A DNA stretch of 64,000 bases, taken from positions 14,322,001 through 14,386,000 of the forward strand of contig CM082578.2 in the NCBI GenBank assembly GCA_040954595.2. Reading direction: 5' to 3'. This document shows positions 23,875 through 38,324 of the stretch, piece by piece (the stretch's first letter is position 1; each line of letters begins with the position of its first letter). Both the position numbers and the translations under genes were made by a program. A model generated the notes under the pieces. The model saw nothing but the letters and a program-made list of their open reading frames with translations. It was not told the origin of the DNA and did not search any database. The stretch comes from Balanoglossus misakiensis (taxonomy: Eukaryota > Hemichordata).

Positions 23875-26800
23875 ATGGCGCAGTCCTTGTCGGATGAAGA
23901 ATTCCAGCGGCTGCAGGTAAATACATCACAAATATGATGAAAAAATACTGGGAAGTGATATTTTTCAAAGCAGACCACCACTTAGTGTTTTTAAGATCCT
24001 ACATAAATCGAAAGAAATGGATGACTTGGAAAATATCACGTAAATTAGCCGACTTACTGGGACTGTTTTGGTTTTGAAAATGACTGTGCTATGACTCGAC
24101 TATGTATTCTTACACGCTTGGCTTGGTTCCGTAGCTCGAGGTGTTGCCTGGTATTGGACCTCGAGTTACGGTACTGCTGCTAACGCAATTCAATGACACG
24201 ATTCACACCTGACCTTTCTTGAGGTCATTTCAGGGTAAAAGTGGGCGTGGCACTTTATTGGACCAAGCAGCAGCTTCACCTTTTGGTGTTGACAATGTGT
24301 TGACCTTTGACCTCGCAATAAGGTGACCATCCTCCTGCAATGGAAAGTGATGCTTTCAGAGCTAACCACCACCATTTAGCGTTAGGGCATTTTTGATTAT
24401 CATTGCCGTTTAACTTTATCAATCGTGTTTGCTTGAATTAACTTACAGTCTCTGCTTTGTAGACTGTGTATTTTCCTCTCCTAATTTTTTTCATCACATT
24501 GCCCGCAGAATCAACTGCTGGAACTCCGCACAGCAAATTATCAATTTGCTGATCAAAACAGACTACAGTCATCAGGTCAGTAATGGCTGGAATTACAGAG
24601 AATTCAGTTAATATACATTTAAGTGTTTCCAACATATACCCTGCACGAGAACCAAAAAAGTTTTATGGCAGATATAGGAATCAGGAAATATTTTGTATTT
24701 GTTTGCACACATGTTCTTATACTATCTTCAAATTCTGAGTAAAGGCTGTGGTATTGAATGCCAGTCTTGAAGTTAGGTCAATCCATTGTGGAAAAATAAC
24801 TCTATATGCATAAGATATAGAATCTCTATCAGGAAACTTTTCCTGTGAATGACAAGATGATGTATGCATAATTTTACAAAGCAAATGTTATGACTTTTAC
24901 AATAGAGTTAACCAGTCTTCGGAATACAGTAGCTGCTCTTGAGAAAGACCTACAAAAAGCCACCAAGGTGAGTGTCAATATGGTACATGGAAAAGTAGGT
25001 GTACTTCTTAGTTAGTGCTCAGAGAATGTGCACATGTGATGTGAGTCTTTGTGTCAAATGAAAGATAAGCTTGTGATATGACTTTGTGTATTTTGTATTT
25101 GTCATTGTGATTTTGTTTCAGGTTTTGAGGTATAATGTAATTGGATTGATTAAAAAGTTTTAATCAACATTTTTTATTTATTCATTTTGATTTTCTTTTT
25201 GTAGGCAATCTCAAAGAGCAAGAAAGCACAGGAGTTTGAACTGTTATTGACTGAAAATGATCAACTTCAAATGAAGATGGTGGGTCAGGAGGATGACTTC
25301 AAACTGCAGAACAGTACCATGATGCAGGAGCTTTCCATGGTGAGCTGTTATTCTCCCAACATTCTGACAAGACTTCCGTTTATACCAGTGGGAATCTTGA
25401 CTGTTTCAACACACTTGCATTTTTTCCTGGCAAAACAAATAATAAGTATTTCTCAAAAATGATACATGAGAATTCTATCAATGAAGGTAGGATAGAATTT
25501 TATACATGACTGTAATGTCTCTTTTTCGCATATGTAAATACAGTTGTATGACAAGAATGAGAAACTGGAAAGGGAAAAGAAAGCATTGGAGGAAAGTCAA
25601 GGTCAAGATCATCAGGCAGAGATTCGCCGACTGCAAGCTACGAATACTGCTTTACAGAAAAACTTTGATGATTCGCAACAGAAATATCAAGACAAAGTGA
25701 ACTCGCTCAAACATCAATTAAGGTTGGATGAAACAATGGAAGAGTCAAGAGGTAAATATTGAACATAAACTTTCAATTTGCTTTGTTGCAGTGTCCAATG
25801 TCTGAAACGTTGTACAGCTGGAAAATTATAAAATTGACATACATGTATATATTACCAAGCATGCAAGAATTAAAACCACAGCATACAAAAGTTCTACATT
25901 CATATGTTAAGCCATGAATTTGTTATTTTATTTCATCCTCAGACACCAGTAACTCAAGTGCCAGTGTCTCCCAGGTAAGAAATGTCATGTATACGTGTAT
26001 AGAATCCTACTGCAGATAATTGTTACATTCTTACTAACGAGATGAAAATGAAACTTCTCAAATACTTCATAATTTTTTTCTTCAGAATGAAGAACAGAGC
26101 AATAAAATTGACCAAATGCTAAAAGAATTGAGCGGTAAGTTGGTGTTGGCTAAAATTTTATTGCATAATGCAACTCAGTGTGTTGAGTGCTTTACAAAGA
26201 AAGTTTGTGAATGTGATATGATGTGAGATGACAGAACAATGCTGTTTTCACAGTCGCTCCATACTTTATGTGTTGTGCTCAACATAACTAGTCTGTCCCA
26301 CTGAAATCAGTGAAGTTAGTTTTAACGAGAATCAATGTCCTTGGTATGTCTGCATATATAATGTGTCTTTTCTTTGTAGAGTTGACATTGCGAGCTGATA
26401 CTGAAAGAGAAGAAAATAAAATGTTAAAGGATCAGCTGGCTACACTTGAAGTAAGAACTCTAGTATTGATATTAGCATTATTGTAGACATTTTGAGGTGG
26501 AGTTCAACTGCATCTATTGGGTTGATCATATTGTACACAATTAGGACGTGATTGAGATCATAATCATGTTGATAACAGCTTGTATCCTGTTTTTCCCCTT
26601 AACCTTGGATAGAAGCAATACCAGACAGAACATTCAAGTTCAACAACAGAACTCAGTAAGGTAGGTCTGCTTTGGAGGTACTGTCAGTGACAGGAAAGAC
26701 ATTTGGAAATCATGTCATTTTTAATTTGCAAGAGCCACACCATGATTTCAAAGTTGATATGTACACAGTTACACAAAATATGCAGAGGATTCCATTCATT

Positions 26801-29800
26801 GATATATTTCATTATTTTTTGTGGATGTTTCCAGTTACAAGAAAAACTCAAGAAGAAACAAGAAAGTTTTCTTCAGCTACAAAATGAGAAAGATGGATTG
26901 TATGTAGATAACCAGTAAGTGTATTTTGTGTATTGATATACAGATCTTGTAGTGTTCAAGCATCTCAAATCAACAATCTAATTGAAGTTGTGATTATACC
27001 TTCTGATGCACTAAGTGTCACCCCAAGTAGTTTGATGTTGACACTGTCCCCAATTGTACATAGTTGAGGGGACAAGAAAGTGAGTTGAAAGTAACAACAG
27101 TGTCTCCTTGGTTTGCTTTGCTGTAAGAATTATGCAAGTGTACTGTGGGGGACATTTTGTTTAGCCTTTGTGGAAATGGAACATATCGTTGCAGTACATA
27201 ACACAGTCACATATCCCGATCAGGATGATAATTGATGTGAACTTGTCTTCCAGAAAACAATTAGAGGAACTGACAGCTGCAAAAGACAGAGAATTGAAGG
27301 TCAGTTCTTGAATGTATTTTGATTCAGCAATTGGTGTTCATCTGTATAATTTGAAAATATACTCAATATAGAATAGACCATGAAGGTTTTGTGTTATAGT
27401 TGCATATCGTTTGTTTTGTGATCTTCATAGGTTTTAATTGAACAGAATGATAGGATTCAAGCAGAACTTACCAAGACCAGTCAAGTGAGTATTGTAGATA
27501 CATGAAAGTGGTGTTTTCTTTGAATGATCCAACAATCACAGTTCTTGTAGTTTATCCTATACATTGTTCCCATGGTTTACATCAATGCATATGATGTTTT
27601 TTTGTTCTTCCATTGACAGAGTTTTGATGTTTACCAAGACCAGCAGCAACAGAAAATACAAGATTTAGAAGCAACTATCCAAACATTGCAAACACAGGTA
27701 CAGTATTGATGAACTGATATCACCACTGTCATAGTGTCCTGTATACCTTCAGAGAGACAGTACCGTAATTTACTAAAATCCTACCCTAATAAATTACATC
27801 CATGTATAGAAGCAACGGTGAATCAGAAAAGAAAATTGGTGATATAGTTGTGGTGTTTATCTTCATTTGTGTTAAAGCCTTTCATGTAATATGCAGAGCT
27901 TTGTGCATACATGCAACATGTCAGTGCTGTAACTTTTCATGTACATCAAAGAAACAATTTATGATTTTTGAGTTTTTACCCATCCCAATTATCTTTTTTT
28001 TTATCTTCCTCTCCTCTGCTTTTTCATTTCTTGTTTTGTCTCTAACTCTGTTTCTGCCATCTGCACGTGTTGTACCTCACTGTGTTCGATGTGCTGTCTG
28101 TCATGGTATCTGTCTGGGTGTGTGTACCCACTGATAGGTGGATAGCAGTAGAACTGCCAGTAATGAGCAGCTCCAACAGTACTCGGCCGAAAACGCTTCA
28201 CTTAAAACTGAATTAGACAACTTGAAAAAGGTAGGGAGTGCTGTGAGGGTCAGTACATTTTAGCACAGCACTCATTTTGTTTACTTTATGCTTTGGTGGT
28301 TTTTTTTGTTCAACTTTTGATTTCTGATTTTCACATAGGGAATAAAGATTGGTTCAGACACATTAGGCATGGTATAAAAAGCCTGCATGTGTAGAATAAT
28401 GGGTCTGCATGCATGGTGCATGATTTATTTCTGCATTTACAATCACACACTCATCATTTCTATTTAATTTGTTCAAATTCAATTTGTTTTTTATATTTTT
28501 CTTTCTTTCTGCATGATAGCTTCATAATGCACAAACAGAAGAGTTAGATAGGTTTCAGGTCAGTATATACACTCGTTGCTGCTTTTGTTTATTTGTGTAG
28601 ACAATGAACATTGCTGATATTGGAGGCTGTACTGTCTTGGGTAGTTGGTTTTCCAGAGGCTAGCATTTCTGAACTTGTACCATTATGTTTGTGAGTCATA
28701 ACCATGCCTAGTCACATAATCATAATTTTAATTCTCGTGTTGAATGTCATTGATGGTTAGCAATTCACTATTCACACAGAATATCAACTCAGCATTGTCA
28801 GGTGAACTGCAGGCTCTGCAAGCTGCATACAACAGCCTTGTAGCGGAGAAGGAAGACCTGCAGTTTCAGCTAACCGAAGGAATCAACTCAAACAGCCAAG
28901 TCATTGAACAGCTGCAACAAGTACAAGCGGAGAAAGAGACAGTTCTACAGGACCTGGCTGAGGCCAACAAGGTGAGCACTATTGCAATGCAATGAGCAAT
29001 AGTCCAATATCTTCCATGTATTTTAAAATGAGTGTATACTATCACTAAGGTGAGCATTATGACAAGATTACTAGATATAAAAATCACACAAAATGGCAAA
29101 CACTGCCACATGGCTATGTTACAATCATTCAAAAGGATACCGCTCATGATGCAATTGACAGCACGTACTGCAGCCATGTTTGTCGTGCATGTAGCTGTGT
29201 TCAAGTTATAGCTTCCATGACATTGACATTATGTGAACTATTATTCATACATGTGGTTTTATTCATGTTTAGGTTGCCGAAAAGAGGAAATCCATGCTGG
29301 ATGAAATGGCCATACAGATACAAACAACCAAACAACAACACACAGAACAAATCAACAGTATTCAAGACAATAACAAGGTTAACTGAAGTGTTTTTATCTT
29401 CCTTAAATCTGAACTTTTGTCACAAGATAGGTGTCCCCCTGAGATATGAATTGACCACTAGAGGGCAGTAAAGAAAGCTCAGTCACGTTTTGTGCCACAA
29501 GAGGGCAGTGTTGCCTACTACAAGTACAGATTTCAGTAAAAAATAGAAGTCCTTTTAACTCTCATTAATATCACATATTCAAGCTTTACATGAATGTGTA
29601 ATTTTTGTGCGAAGGACAGGATAAACGGTGTTTTGGCATTATCCATTATGTACAGCATAAAGGACACATGTAAAGCAGTATAGCCTTTGCCACTGTAATA
29701 GATCAATGTAATTTTACATGGACCAGTATGTGATTATTCAGGCTGATGGCATGTTGGACCCTGTACATGTACCATCTTGACCCTGTACATGTACAATCAA

Positions 29801-32800
29801 CATAGAGGTAGCATTATGATGCAGGTTGGCCAACTGAACTATAAAATGTGTGGCAGCCTCGGTGCTAATTTGTTTAAACTTGATTTGGTTGACCTTTGTA
29901 ATCACTATCAATGTCTGAGAATAGAGAGTAGAACTCGAGCTCTTTCCAGTGTCTGTGGCATGAGTAAGGAATGAATGGGGATTTTGGTTTTCTGGTTTAT
30001 GGGTCAGGTGTCAGTGGTAAATGGTCTATTTTCTTGATGATTTCTTCTGTAGAAAGAACAGGACAGTTTGCGAGAACAGCTGCAACAAGAAGTGGTAGGT
30101 TCATTCGAAACTCAAATCTTCTTACTTGCATCATCATTTCCAGAAAATAATGTAAACCTGAATTCTATAAATTGAAATAGATATTCCCTCCCAAGCTTAA
30201 CTTGGTAGAACAATTCTCAGAGTTATAGAGCAACACAGGGGTTCAGTAACTAATGATTCTTGCTGCTTCTTTTTTATTAGAAAGAAAAAAAGGCCTTGGA
30301 AGAGTTCCGTGATAAGGTGCCTGAGTTGGAGAGCCGATTGGCATCCACAGAAAACGCAAAGGGATGGTTTGAAAGAAGTTTGGCAGAGTCAGAGGTTGGT
30401 GGTGTTCATTTTTTTTTTATCAGGCTTTATAATTTGTGTTCTGTAATGTTATGTTTTATCTCATATTTAATGTTAGATGTAATTAAGATTTTCCTAGTCT
30501 ATACTTTAAACATCAATAAAATGTGATCTCTCCCAGACGTAAGTTTTGATAAAGAAATGAAAATCATGTATGCACAGCATGAGAGAAAGAGAGAGTAAAA
30601 AACAGGCAAATAGTTTGCAAGTGTATTAAATTTGATGGGAATAGAAAAAAGATGTGAGTAATCGCTTTTCTGTGAATTGAATTTCTGAACAGCTATCAAT
30701 AAACAGCGTTTCCAGAAGTGATAGACTCATTCATCACTGTCATCTCTGACAAAGTAATCTGTACATTTGAATAAATGAATAAAAGAAAACATAAAAACCA
30801 ATTGTGTTTCCAAATCAATCATTTCTTGATGTTTCTGTGCGCCATAAAAACCATGTTTGGATGACCCAGCCACAAGAATATGCAGGAGAGGGCGTGTCAG
30901 AGTTCATAATGTCACATCTTGTGGAGGGCATTGTTGTATAATCACTGCAAATAAAGTCAATGGAAAGGTGTTATACCATAACCTGTCTGTATTTTTAGAA
31001 GTTTATATCAGGAGATATTTGTGAAGGCCATCTGTGTAAAACTCTAGCACTGGGCTATTAAATCAAATGTATCCAGATGTTACTTTATTATGATGTTTGT
31101 CCCAGCGATATGCATCCCCAGTCACTGAGACACAGATACCTATCCATAAATCCAAATGTTATTTTTAGAAGTACATGTATTTTCTAATTACCATCATGAT
31201 AAAACATGCTAATTGGAACTGGAAACTGGAAAACATGCACGCTTGGTTAAAACTTTCTTCTATAATATCTTGCTGCAGGAAAATTTGAAACAGAAGGAAG
31301 AGGAACACAAAGCAGCAATAGAAGAAATGAAGATTGAGCATGCCAAGGATATCGAGGTAACTTTTAATTAATACTCAAAAAGAGAGGTCAATAATTGGGA
31401 TAAAAAAGACGCTAAGTTGGGATAAGTGTTTGAACAATGAGAGTGGGTTTGTGTCTTGCTCTCTCAAAAGTGAGCCATTCTCTTCAGCAAGTCAAACAGA
31501 CAGACTTATATGTTTATAGGTGTAATTTTTGAAGTTTGGTTTTCTTTTGTCAGGAAAAGGATGCCAAAATAGAAGAAAAAGATGTCGAAATTCAAAGTTT
31601 TTTGAACCAGTTAGATGAGAAAGAGAAGGAAATTGAGCAAGCGAAACAGGTAAGACAAAATAAAGGTAGGAACAGTCCGGGGGTGCAATCAATATGAGAG
31701 TGACAAGAAAACAGGCTGTATGTACATTATCATTTGTTAACATTCTGTTTTAACTCCTGAATATGTTGTTTCATTTCTGGCCTAAAATATTTATGTAAAA
31801 ATAAAAACAATAATTAAAAATGTGAAAAATAAATTTCAAGTATTCTACAGTCTTGTTTTTCTGCATCAGTGATGTGATAGTTCTCTGGCATATTATATAT
31901 GCTGGTTAGTGCCCCTACCCAAGTACTGCATCCGTAGATCAGGGTGTAATCATAAATTATTGGATTGCACTAAAAACATACATAATAGTATATTGAAATA
32001 AATCAGAATTCAGTATCACATATTTTTTCAGAACAAAGATGATATGGTTTGATTGAGCACACGAAAAGTTGTCCATTATATTTCGGCTTAACTTTAAAAA
32101 TTACTATAAAATCTTTATAAATTGCACATTTTCTATGCAATTGCATTGCACTAATTGTTTCTTGAGCTGGTTAATTTGACCCTGAGGAAAATGAAAACTC
32201 TGGAGCTAATTGTTCTTGGTGAAATCTGTGAATTTGAAAAAAAAAGAACCGGTGAATTATAGCACTTGCATCAATTTGATGGAATTAAATTCCAGTGAAT
32301 ATTTATGCTTTTACAGGAATCCCCTTTGATATTATTTTTCTTCAAAATATCAGCTGTAAACGTCGAATGTTGTCTGCCAATGGAGTGACCTTCAACACCC
32401 TGGCAATCCAGTCGTGGATCTATTTTTATGGCGTGTGCAGGTTAGGTCATCGTTGGGTGGTATGTAATTATTCAATTTTTGCTATGCTTCCTCGCTGTTG
32501 CTAGGAAACCAAAGACATGGTGGAAGAGAAAAAGATAGCCGAGAAGAAAGGTGTATCCATGGTGAGTGGCATATTGTTTTATGCATGTGCGCGTTAATTC
32601 ATCATCATCATGTGTTTGCATGCAGCCTTATAAGCTCATCACGGAAGGCTGGAATACTTTTTAACAAAAATATCAGTGCTTGATTTATTTTCATTCTTTG
32701 GACCAGAGTATATTTTTATCATTTTAATTGGAGGTAGAGATGGTAACATTGCTTTATGTATGCAAGTAGCTTCAATTTAGGATGAACTTTTTGTATACAT

Positions 32801-35800
32801 GTACATATAAAATTCCTGGTAGCAGAAATGTAATGGTAATTTGAGAAAGACGTTTGAATCATAACAATTAAATTTGAAAAATGAACTTTTATGACATAAT
32901 AACTCAATTATAATGACATTTTTGGAAATCTTATCTAAAGATTTTATTCATGGTAGTTAGCCTTTTATTTGATAACATTCTAAATGACCGGAATGGGTTC
33001 TTTCCCCCGCTCCCTTCCTCCCCCCCCCCCCCTCCTCCCCTGACAGGCGAAGGATCTCAAGCGACAACTTCATCTGGAGCGGAAACGCGGAGAGAAATTG
33101 CAGGAGAGACTCCAAGAGATTCTGTCGGAGAATAGCGGTATGAAGAGCAGTGTAGATGAACTCTTCAAAAATTACAATGCTGAGGAGAGACCAAGAGGAG
33201 ATAGCAGCAGTGTGTCTTCCTGGGCAGCTAGCATGAAGGAAAACTCAGAACTCAATCAGGTTAGATTTGATTAGGTTCGCTTTGTTATATAGCTGACAGA
33301 GTAAACAGAACATATATATTGCTAGTCTGACATGCAATTTTCAGCTTTGGCTGTTATTTCCCACCTCCACCTAAGATGATTCGTTTGCAAGACTTTCTGA
33401 AATGAAGATATTTTACCATTTGGCATAGTCCAACCTTTCAGAGCATTCTGCGATGTCTGCCACACTGAATGAAGAAACTAGTGATCTTCTTTCGAGAATG
33501 ACCGAAATTCAAGAAGAAAAGTGGTCCCTGGAGGAAAGGGTATGTGTTCATCCTGTTGGTGATAGTGTTTCAGTTGAGTGATCGATGTAGTGTCATTCGT
33601 TATTCAGTGCTGTTTCATTGTAGTGTGATATTCTCACCTTGTTTAATAGAAAGTATCATCCAATTTCAAGTGACACAATTTGTGATTTATATGGCAGGTG
33701 AACCATTTAGAGACCAGCAATGCATGTATGGCTGATGATATCATGAAGAAGAGTGCCATTATACAGTTCTATTTTATGGACCGAGCTGGTAAGTGTTCTA
33801 TTGGACAAGCACTGTTTGTACTTCTTGAGATCTGTCCCAATGTGGGCAATCCATCCACAGTGTGACGTGTGAGTAACTGTTGGCTCCAGCATTCTGTATT
33901 TTATTTTAACTGTATGCAAATCATGTGTAGAATTTCAGTTTCTTAGCTGGGACGTTTTCATGGTGGGCACCTCATTGATTTGTCCTGTGTGACACATTAA
34001 TTTCCCCGCAGATCATCTGAGATGTAAATTGCATAGACCACTCGAGATACACAATCATGGCCATATTTTGTGAATGACCCTATCATTTTGCATGAATAGT
34101 GCTAATATATAGTGTGTGATTGTATTTCAGAGACAAAGCTTGTGAGTCAGAACATTATTAACCTACATTTCATATCCTAAAAAGAGTTCCTATATTTATA
34201 ACTTTTCATTGACAGAGCTGAGTCATTTCCATTGTTAGCTTTTTTTCTAATACAGGGTCTATAAATATTTTACAGTGTGTTTTAGAGGTTATGATGATAT
34301 TTTTCATATGACCGTGAAGTTTTAATACCATACAAACGCTGTGCATTGTATAAATTAAGGTATTATAACAAGTACAAACATGTTGCTCCAATTATGTTAC
34401 AATGTATGTCCCTGTATTCATTATTTTATTTAATTCAATTTAATTTAATAATCAACATCGGTCAAACAGGCAGAGACAACATACACAACATCATCTTGGT
34501 CTAGAAAACTATAACAGAATTGAAAAAAAAAAATTCAATCATTAAAAAAATGTGCTTGTCATATCATTCACAATATCATACATAATAGGCCTTTCATTAT
34601 AAAAAATATCATTGGACAGATTTACATGTACTTAGGTGTTGATATGATTTATGAATTATTTGGTATAAATTACACTATTAAGAGTACTGATGTGATTGTG
34701 CAATCTGGGGTATGATAATACTAAAGTTAATGTGATATATGTGTGCAAACAGCCTGTTTGAAAGCTTTGTCTTATTGGGTTAAATAGAATGAAAAATTGC
34801 AGTGTTTTTTTCCCCCTTCAAAATGTTATCTGTCGTGTGTTATCTTGGATTATCATGAGATATCTGTTTATGTTTAAAATTGTGATTTTCTGCCTGTTTT
34901 TTTGTGACTCTCCACCAAGTGAAATTCCCTTCTGATAAGGAACTGAAAAGATCTCCATACTTGATATTTCCTATTTTAAATATGTAATGTTTATACTGAC
35001 CATGTTTATTGTGTTTTGTAGCTTTGCACATTTCTTTTGTGGTGGTCACACAGATGTGGGTGACATTTCTGGTTACATTGATTTTGATGCTCATGGATCC
35101 TTCAGATCTAAATCTGGTTCGTCAATATTATAAGTCCACAAACATCTGTCGTAGATCCTTCACACCTAAATCTGGTCTTGGTCAATGTTACAAGTCCACA
35201 AACATCTGTCATAGCCCCCAAAAAGTGCATGGCCACATTTATACTTCCAATATGATTAAAGAACACTGATATAGGGTGAATGACCTCTGTGAATCTCAAT
35301 TTTTTTAAGTAACGCATGTTTTGAAAACATGTACAAGGTCTGCAGATAACTAACGTAGAGTTTTTGTTAATGGGAAGTTGGAAAGCCTTGACTTGATTAC
35401 ATTAGAGATAGGTAAAGTTAGCATCTGCAAGTCGGTCTGAATGAGCATGCAAAATGTGGAATGACTGCGTGTAGTTTAAAGTGTTTGATTGTGTGTGTGT
35501 GGTGTGTGTAGATGTGTTTCATTTTCTGCATTTTATCAAGATAAGTTTTGATGAGTCTGGAATGTTTGCCCAAGTTTTATATGAGATATGTCTTTTGCAC
35601 AGTCACTACATACTAGTGCGTGTATAACTTTCATATTTTGTGACACGCTTTTGACATGGATGTATCACTTGTCCACCACCTGTGACACACACACACTTTG
35701 CAATTCATTAGTTGATTAACCAAGTGTGGCGCACCTCATCTGAGTTTAACACAGCCTGCCAAAACATGTCTACTGTATGTCAGATCCCATCTTCTCATTC

Positions 35801-38324
35801 ATCACTGTGCTCGAATCAGGAATATCTATTCCAGAGTTTTGAGAAACGATGTTGAAAAAGACAAGAATTTGTGTAACCTGTTTATTTTTGGTGTTGATTA
35901 ATTAATTATATCTGAAGGGAAAATTAAGAGTGTAACAGGTGTGTTGGACGATTTGTTCTGCATGAGTGGTTTGAATAATTCAACTCTTTGGACAACATGG
36001 CAAGACTGGAATATTACACAATCGACTGAGAATGTGCTTTGAAAATGAATTTTGATGTAGTCAAAGTATTTAAAGTTAACGATAGATATTCATGGCAGCT
36101 TCATTTTCTGATGAAATACCAGATTGTCACAAACAAATGTAAACATACAGTTCGATATAATGTGCAATGGAAACTACAGATACGATAAACACTACCAGGA
36201 ACTTGTACCTAGGATCTGTACAAACAAAGCAGGAGACAGGCAAAGAAATTGAGATACAGACTTTTGCATTGACTTTGAGAAAAGCAGTACTGTACAACAG
36301 CAGAAATATAACCCTGGAGCTATATTAAAGTATAATCCAACCCAATGCTTTTATGAAGCCATCATATTTGTTCCTCGGTCCATTGCGTGTTTGTATATAA
36401 TGTATAAATGATAGGATGATTTACTTGTTTCCATATAGTGTTAGTAATCCTGTTGTAAATATTCAGTACAGACACTTAGAGAGTGATGTTTTATTGATAG
36501 TCTGTTTGTCATGTTCCGGAAATGAAGTGTCTTATTAATCTCTCATACGAAACATAAAATAATCTCAAACGATGAGAGCCTTGGCCTGTGCAAGTCCTTG
36601 CACAATTTTTCATTTTTCATAATCACACAAAACAACTCGTAGTATTAATGTCTACGAATCAGTAGTGTACATAAAAACATGTGGCCTTCCAGCCATTCTA
36701 TTTCTGTATGTGCATTGTTTCAAGTTTGGAACTCTCACAAATAGCCTTCTAGCCATCAGTGACTTGAACTGTCAAATATGTTTCAATGGGTCAATCACCT
36801 GTAACAATGTTTCCAATGTTGTGGCATTAGTTTTCACACTTAAACAAATTTTGTTGTTGTATATTTTTGAACCAGATTTGACTCCGTCAACGCCAGAGAA
36901 GAAGACACCTCTTCACAAAATGCTGGGTTTTGTGAAGGGGGAGGAGTCTGAAGATAATTGCAAGGAAGTCAATCGGAAACTACAAAGAATGTTAGAAGAA
37001 ACACTAACCAAGAACATGCATTTACAAAAGGTGACTACAAAATATTTTAACCATACACTCCAAGTTGGAATCACCGTAGATCATAATGCATGCAATCAAG
37101 GATACCTTTGGAAGGCTAAATCCTTATAGTTCTGCTGTGGCAGGCTGAAATTAATGAATAAACCAAAATATTCCTGTAATAGACACGTGCACACATTATT
37201 TATTCTCTGTTTTCTGATGAAGTCTGACGGTTATATGCGATGGAAACACCTGGTCCCTTAATCAGTGACATGCCCAGTAGATCTCAATTAGTAGCTGTAG
37301 TTTGTTTTATTGCAATATCAGTTATTGTCAGATGAATTAATCATGTAATAGTCCTATTGCCTTGGAAAGTAAAGTACCCCTGCCTTTTTAATCGACCGAT
37401 GTTGGTAAAAGATTAGAACACGTTCAACTCATTAGTGTTTGTCTATGATCTGGATTAGTTACATGTATCTTTGATGTGTGATAGTGATGGTAGATATCAT
37501 ATGGTATGAGCTAGATTGTCTGTACTATCCAGACGCACCCAAGAAATTATTGATGTAAAATGCACCATGGATCTATTAAAAATATCTTTAACATGTAACA
37601 ATGGGAAAACAAACATCTGTCAGTGTATTTTACATGTTGGTACCTTGGAGAGATAATAATAGAGAGATAGCAGGGGCCTAAAATTAGACACATGAGTTTT
37701 TATGACCTTCATTGTAGCACACTAAAAAACCTCTGCTTGTGTACAGATTTAGTTTTGATTGACCTACAGTTTTATGATTTATCTGTCTGGTGTTTCATGT
37801 TGTCTGGTTTTGTTATCTGTCTGTGTTATGAGCCGCAGGCGAGTGTGAGATAAAACATCCCCAGCGAGAGAGGAATATCTGAATATCTGGACGAGTAGAA
37901 TTTATGGATAATGTCTTCATGAAGGAGTTTTTGAAAGTGTTTGCTGTATAATTAAGCCATGATGTTCTGATGGAAATTTTACAGTGATAATTATGATGTT
38001 GATTAGAGTAATCCCTCACAATGAAAAAAAGTAATCATGCTAATCTGTTCCAATACATGTACCTGCATTTATTATACACCGTCACCCAAAAATTTGCTCC
38101 AGAGTGATGCATGATGAATAATAAAGACATATTATTCACAAACTATAACCATGTATGGATGAGGGCTTTGTGTGTAATGTAATGGACAAACCTCCATCTC
38201 CAATTGAAGACATACAGATTTGTTGACATCACTTCCCTTTTTCTGTCTTGTGCCACAGGATATTGAAATGCTTTCTGATGAAATTGTCCGACTGAGTAAG
38301 TTAACTGCCAATGCCAGCAACTGA
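23875..38324 (+). CDS. GRIPAP1: GRIP1-associated protein 1 (GRASP-1), endosomal coiled-coil protein
   Basis: Coiled-coil Rab4 effector that in vertebrates binds GRIP and syntaxin-13 and drives recycling-endosome and AMPA-receptor traffic. 807 residues (human about 841). 27 exons: 23875-23916, 24509-24575, 24906-24967, 25205-25339, 25544-25751, 25943-25974, 26086-26134, 26380-26450, 26613-26660, 26835-26914, 27254-27299, 27431-27484, 27620-27697, 28138-28230, 28520-28558, 28780-28971, 29273-29377, 30053-30094, 30281-30394, 31279-31356, 31554-31649, 32505-32561, 33047-33259, 33429-33539, 33698-33788, 36876-37030, 38259-38324. Matches to the human protein (recalled): start [75 protein letters not shown]; and the end [20 protein letters not shown]. 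Long heptad coiled coils run throughout. The human GRIP-binding region was not separately identified. Confidence 0.96.
24129..24171. repeat. Perfectly spaced hairpin in GRIPAP1 intron 1
   Basis: A 14-base stem (CCGTAGCTCGAGGT pairing with ACCTCGAGTTACGG, one mismatch) around a 15-base loop. Confidence 0.6.
29455..29508 (+). promoter_or_regulatory. Tandem CTCF-like motifs in GRIPAP1 intron 17
   Basis: CCACTAGAGGGCAG at 29455-29468 and CCACAAGAGGGCAG at 29495-29508, same orientation and 40 bases apart. Both match the core CTCF consensus known from vertebrates (CCACNAGRGGGCAG form). Binding in this organism is inference. Confidence 0.5.
33789..36875 (+). other. Large GRIPAP1 intron 25
   Basis: A 3.1-kb intron, the longest in the gene. 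It is AT-rich, with the duplication at 35096-35214 and short GT tracts near 35490. No further coding exon was recognised, although phase-1 exons could be skipped or included here in other isoforms. Confidence 0.6.
35096..35214. repeat. Two-copy tandem duplication in GRIPAP1 intron 25
   Basis: Units at 35096-35153 and 35154-35214 share GATCCTTCA, TAAATCTGGT and AAGTCCACAAACATCTGTC in the same order. Confidence 0.8.
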
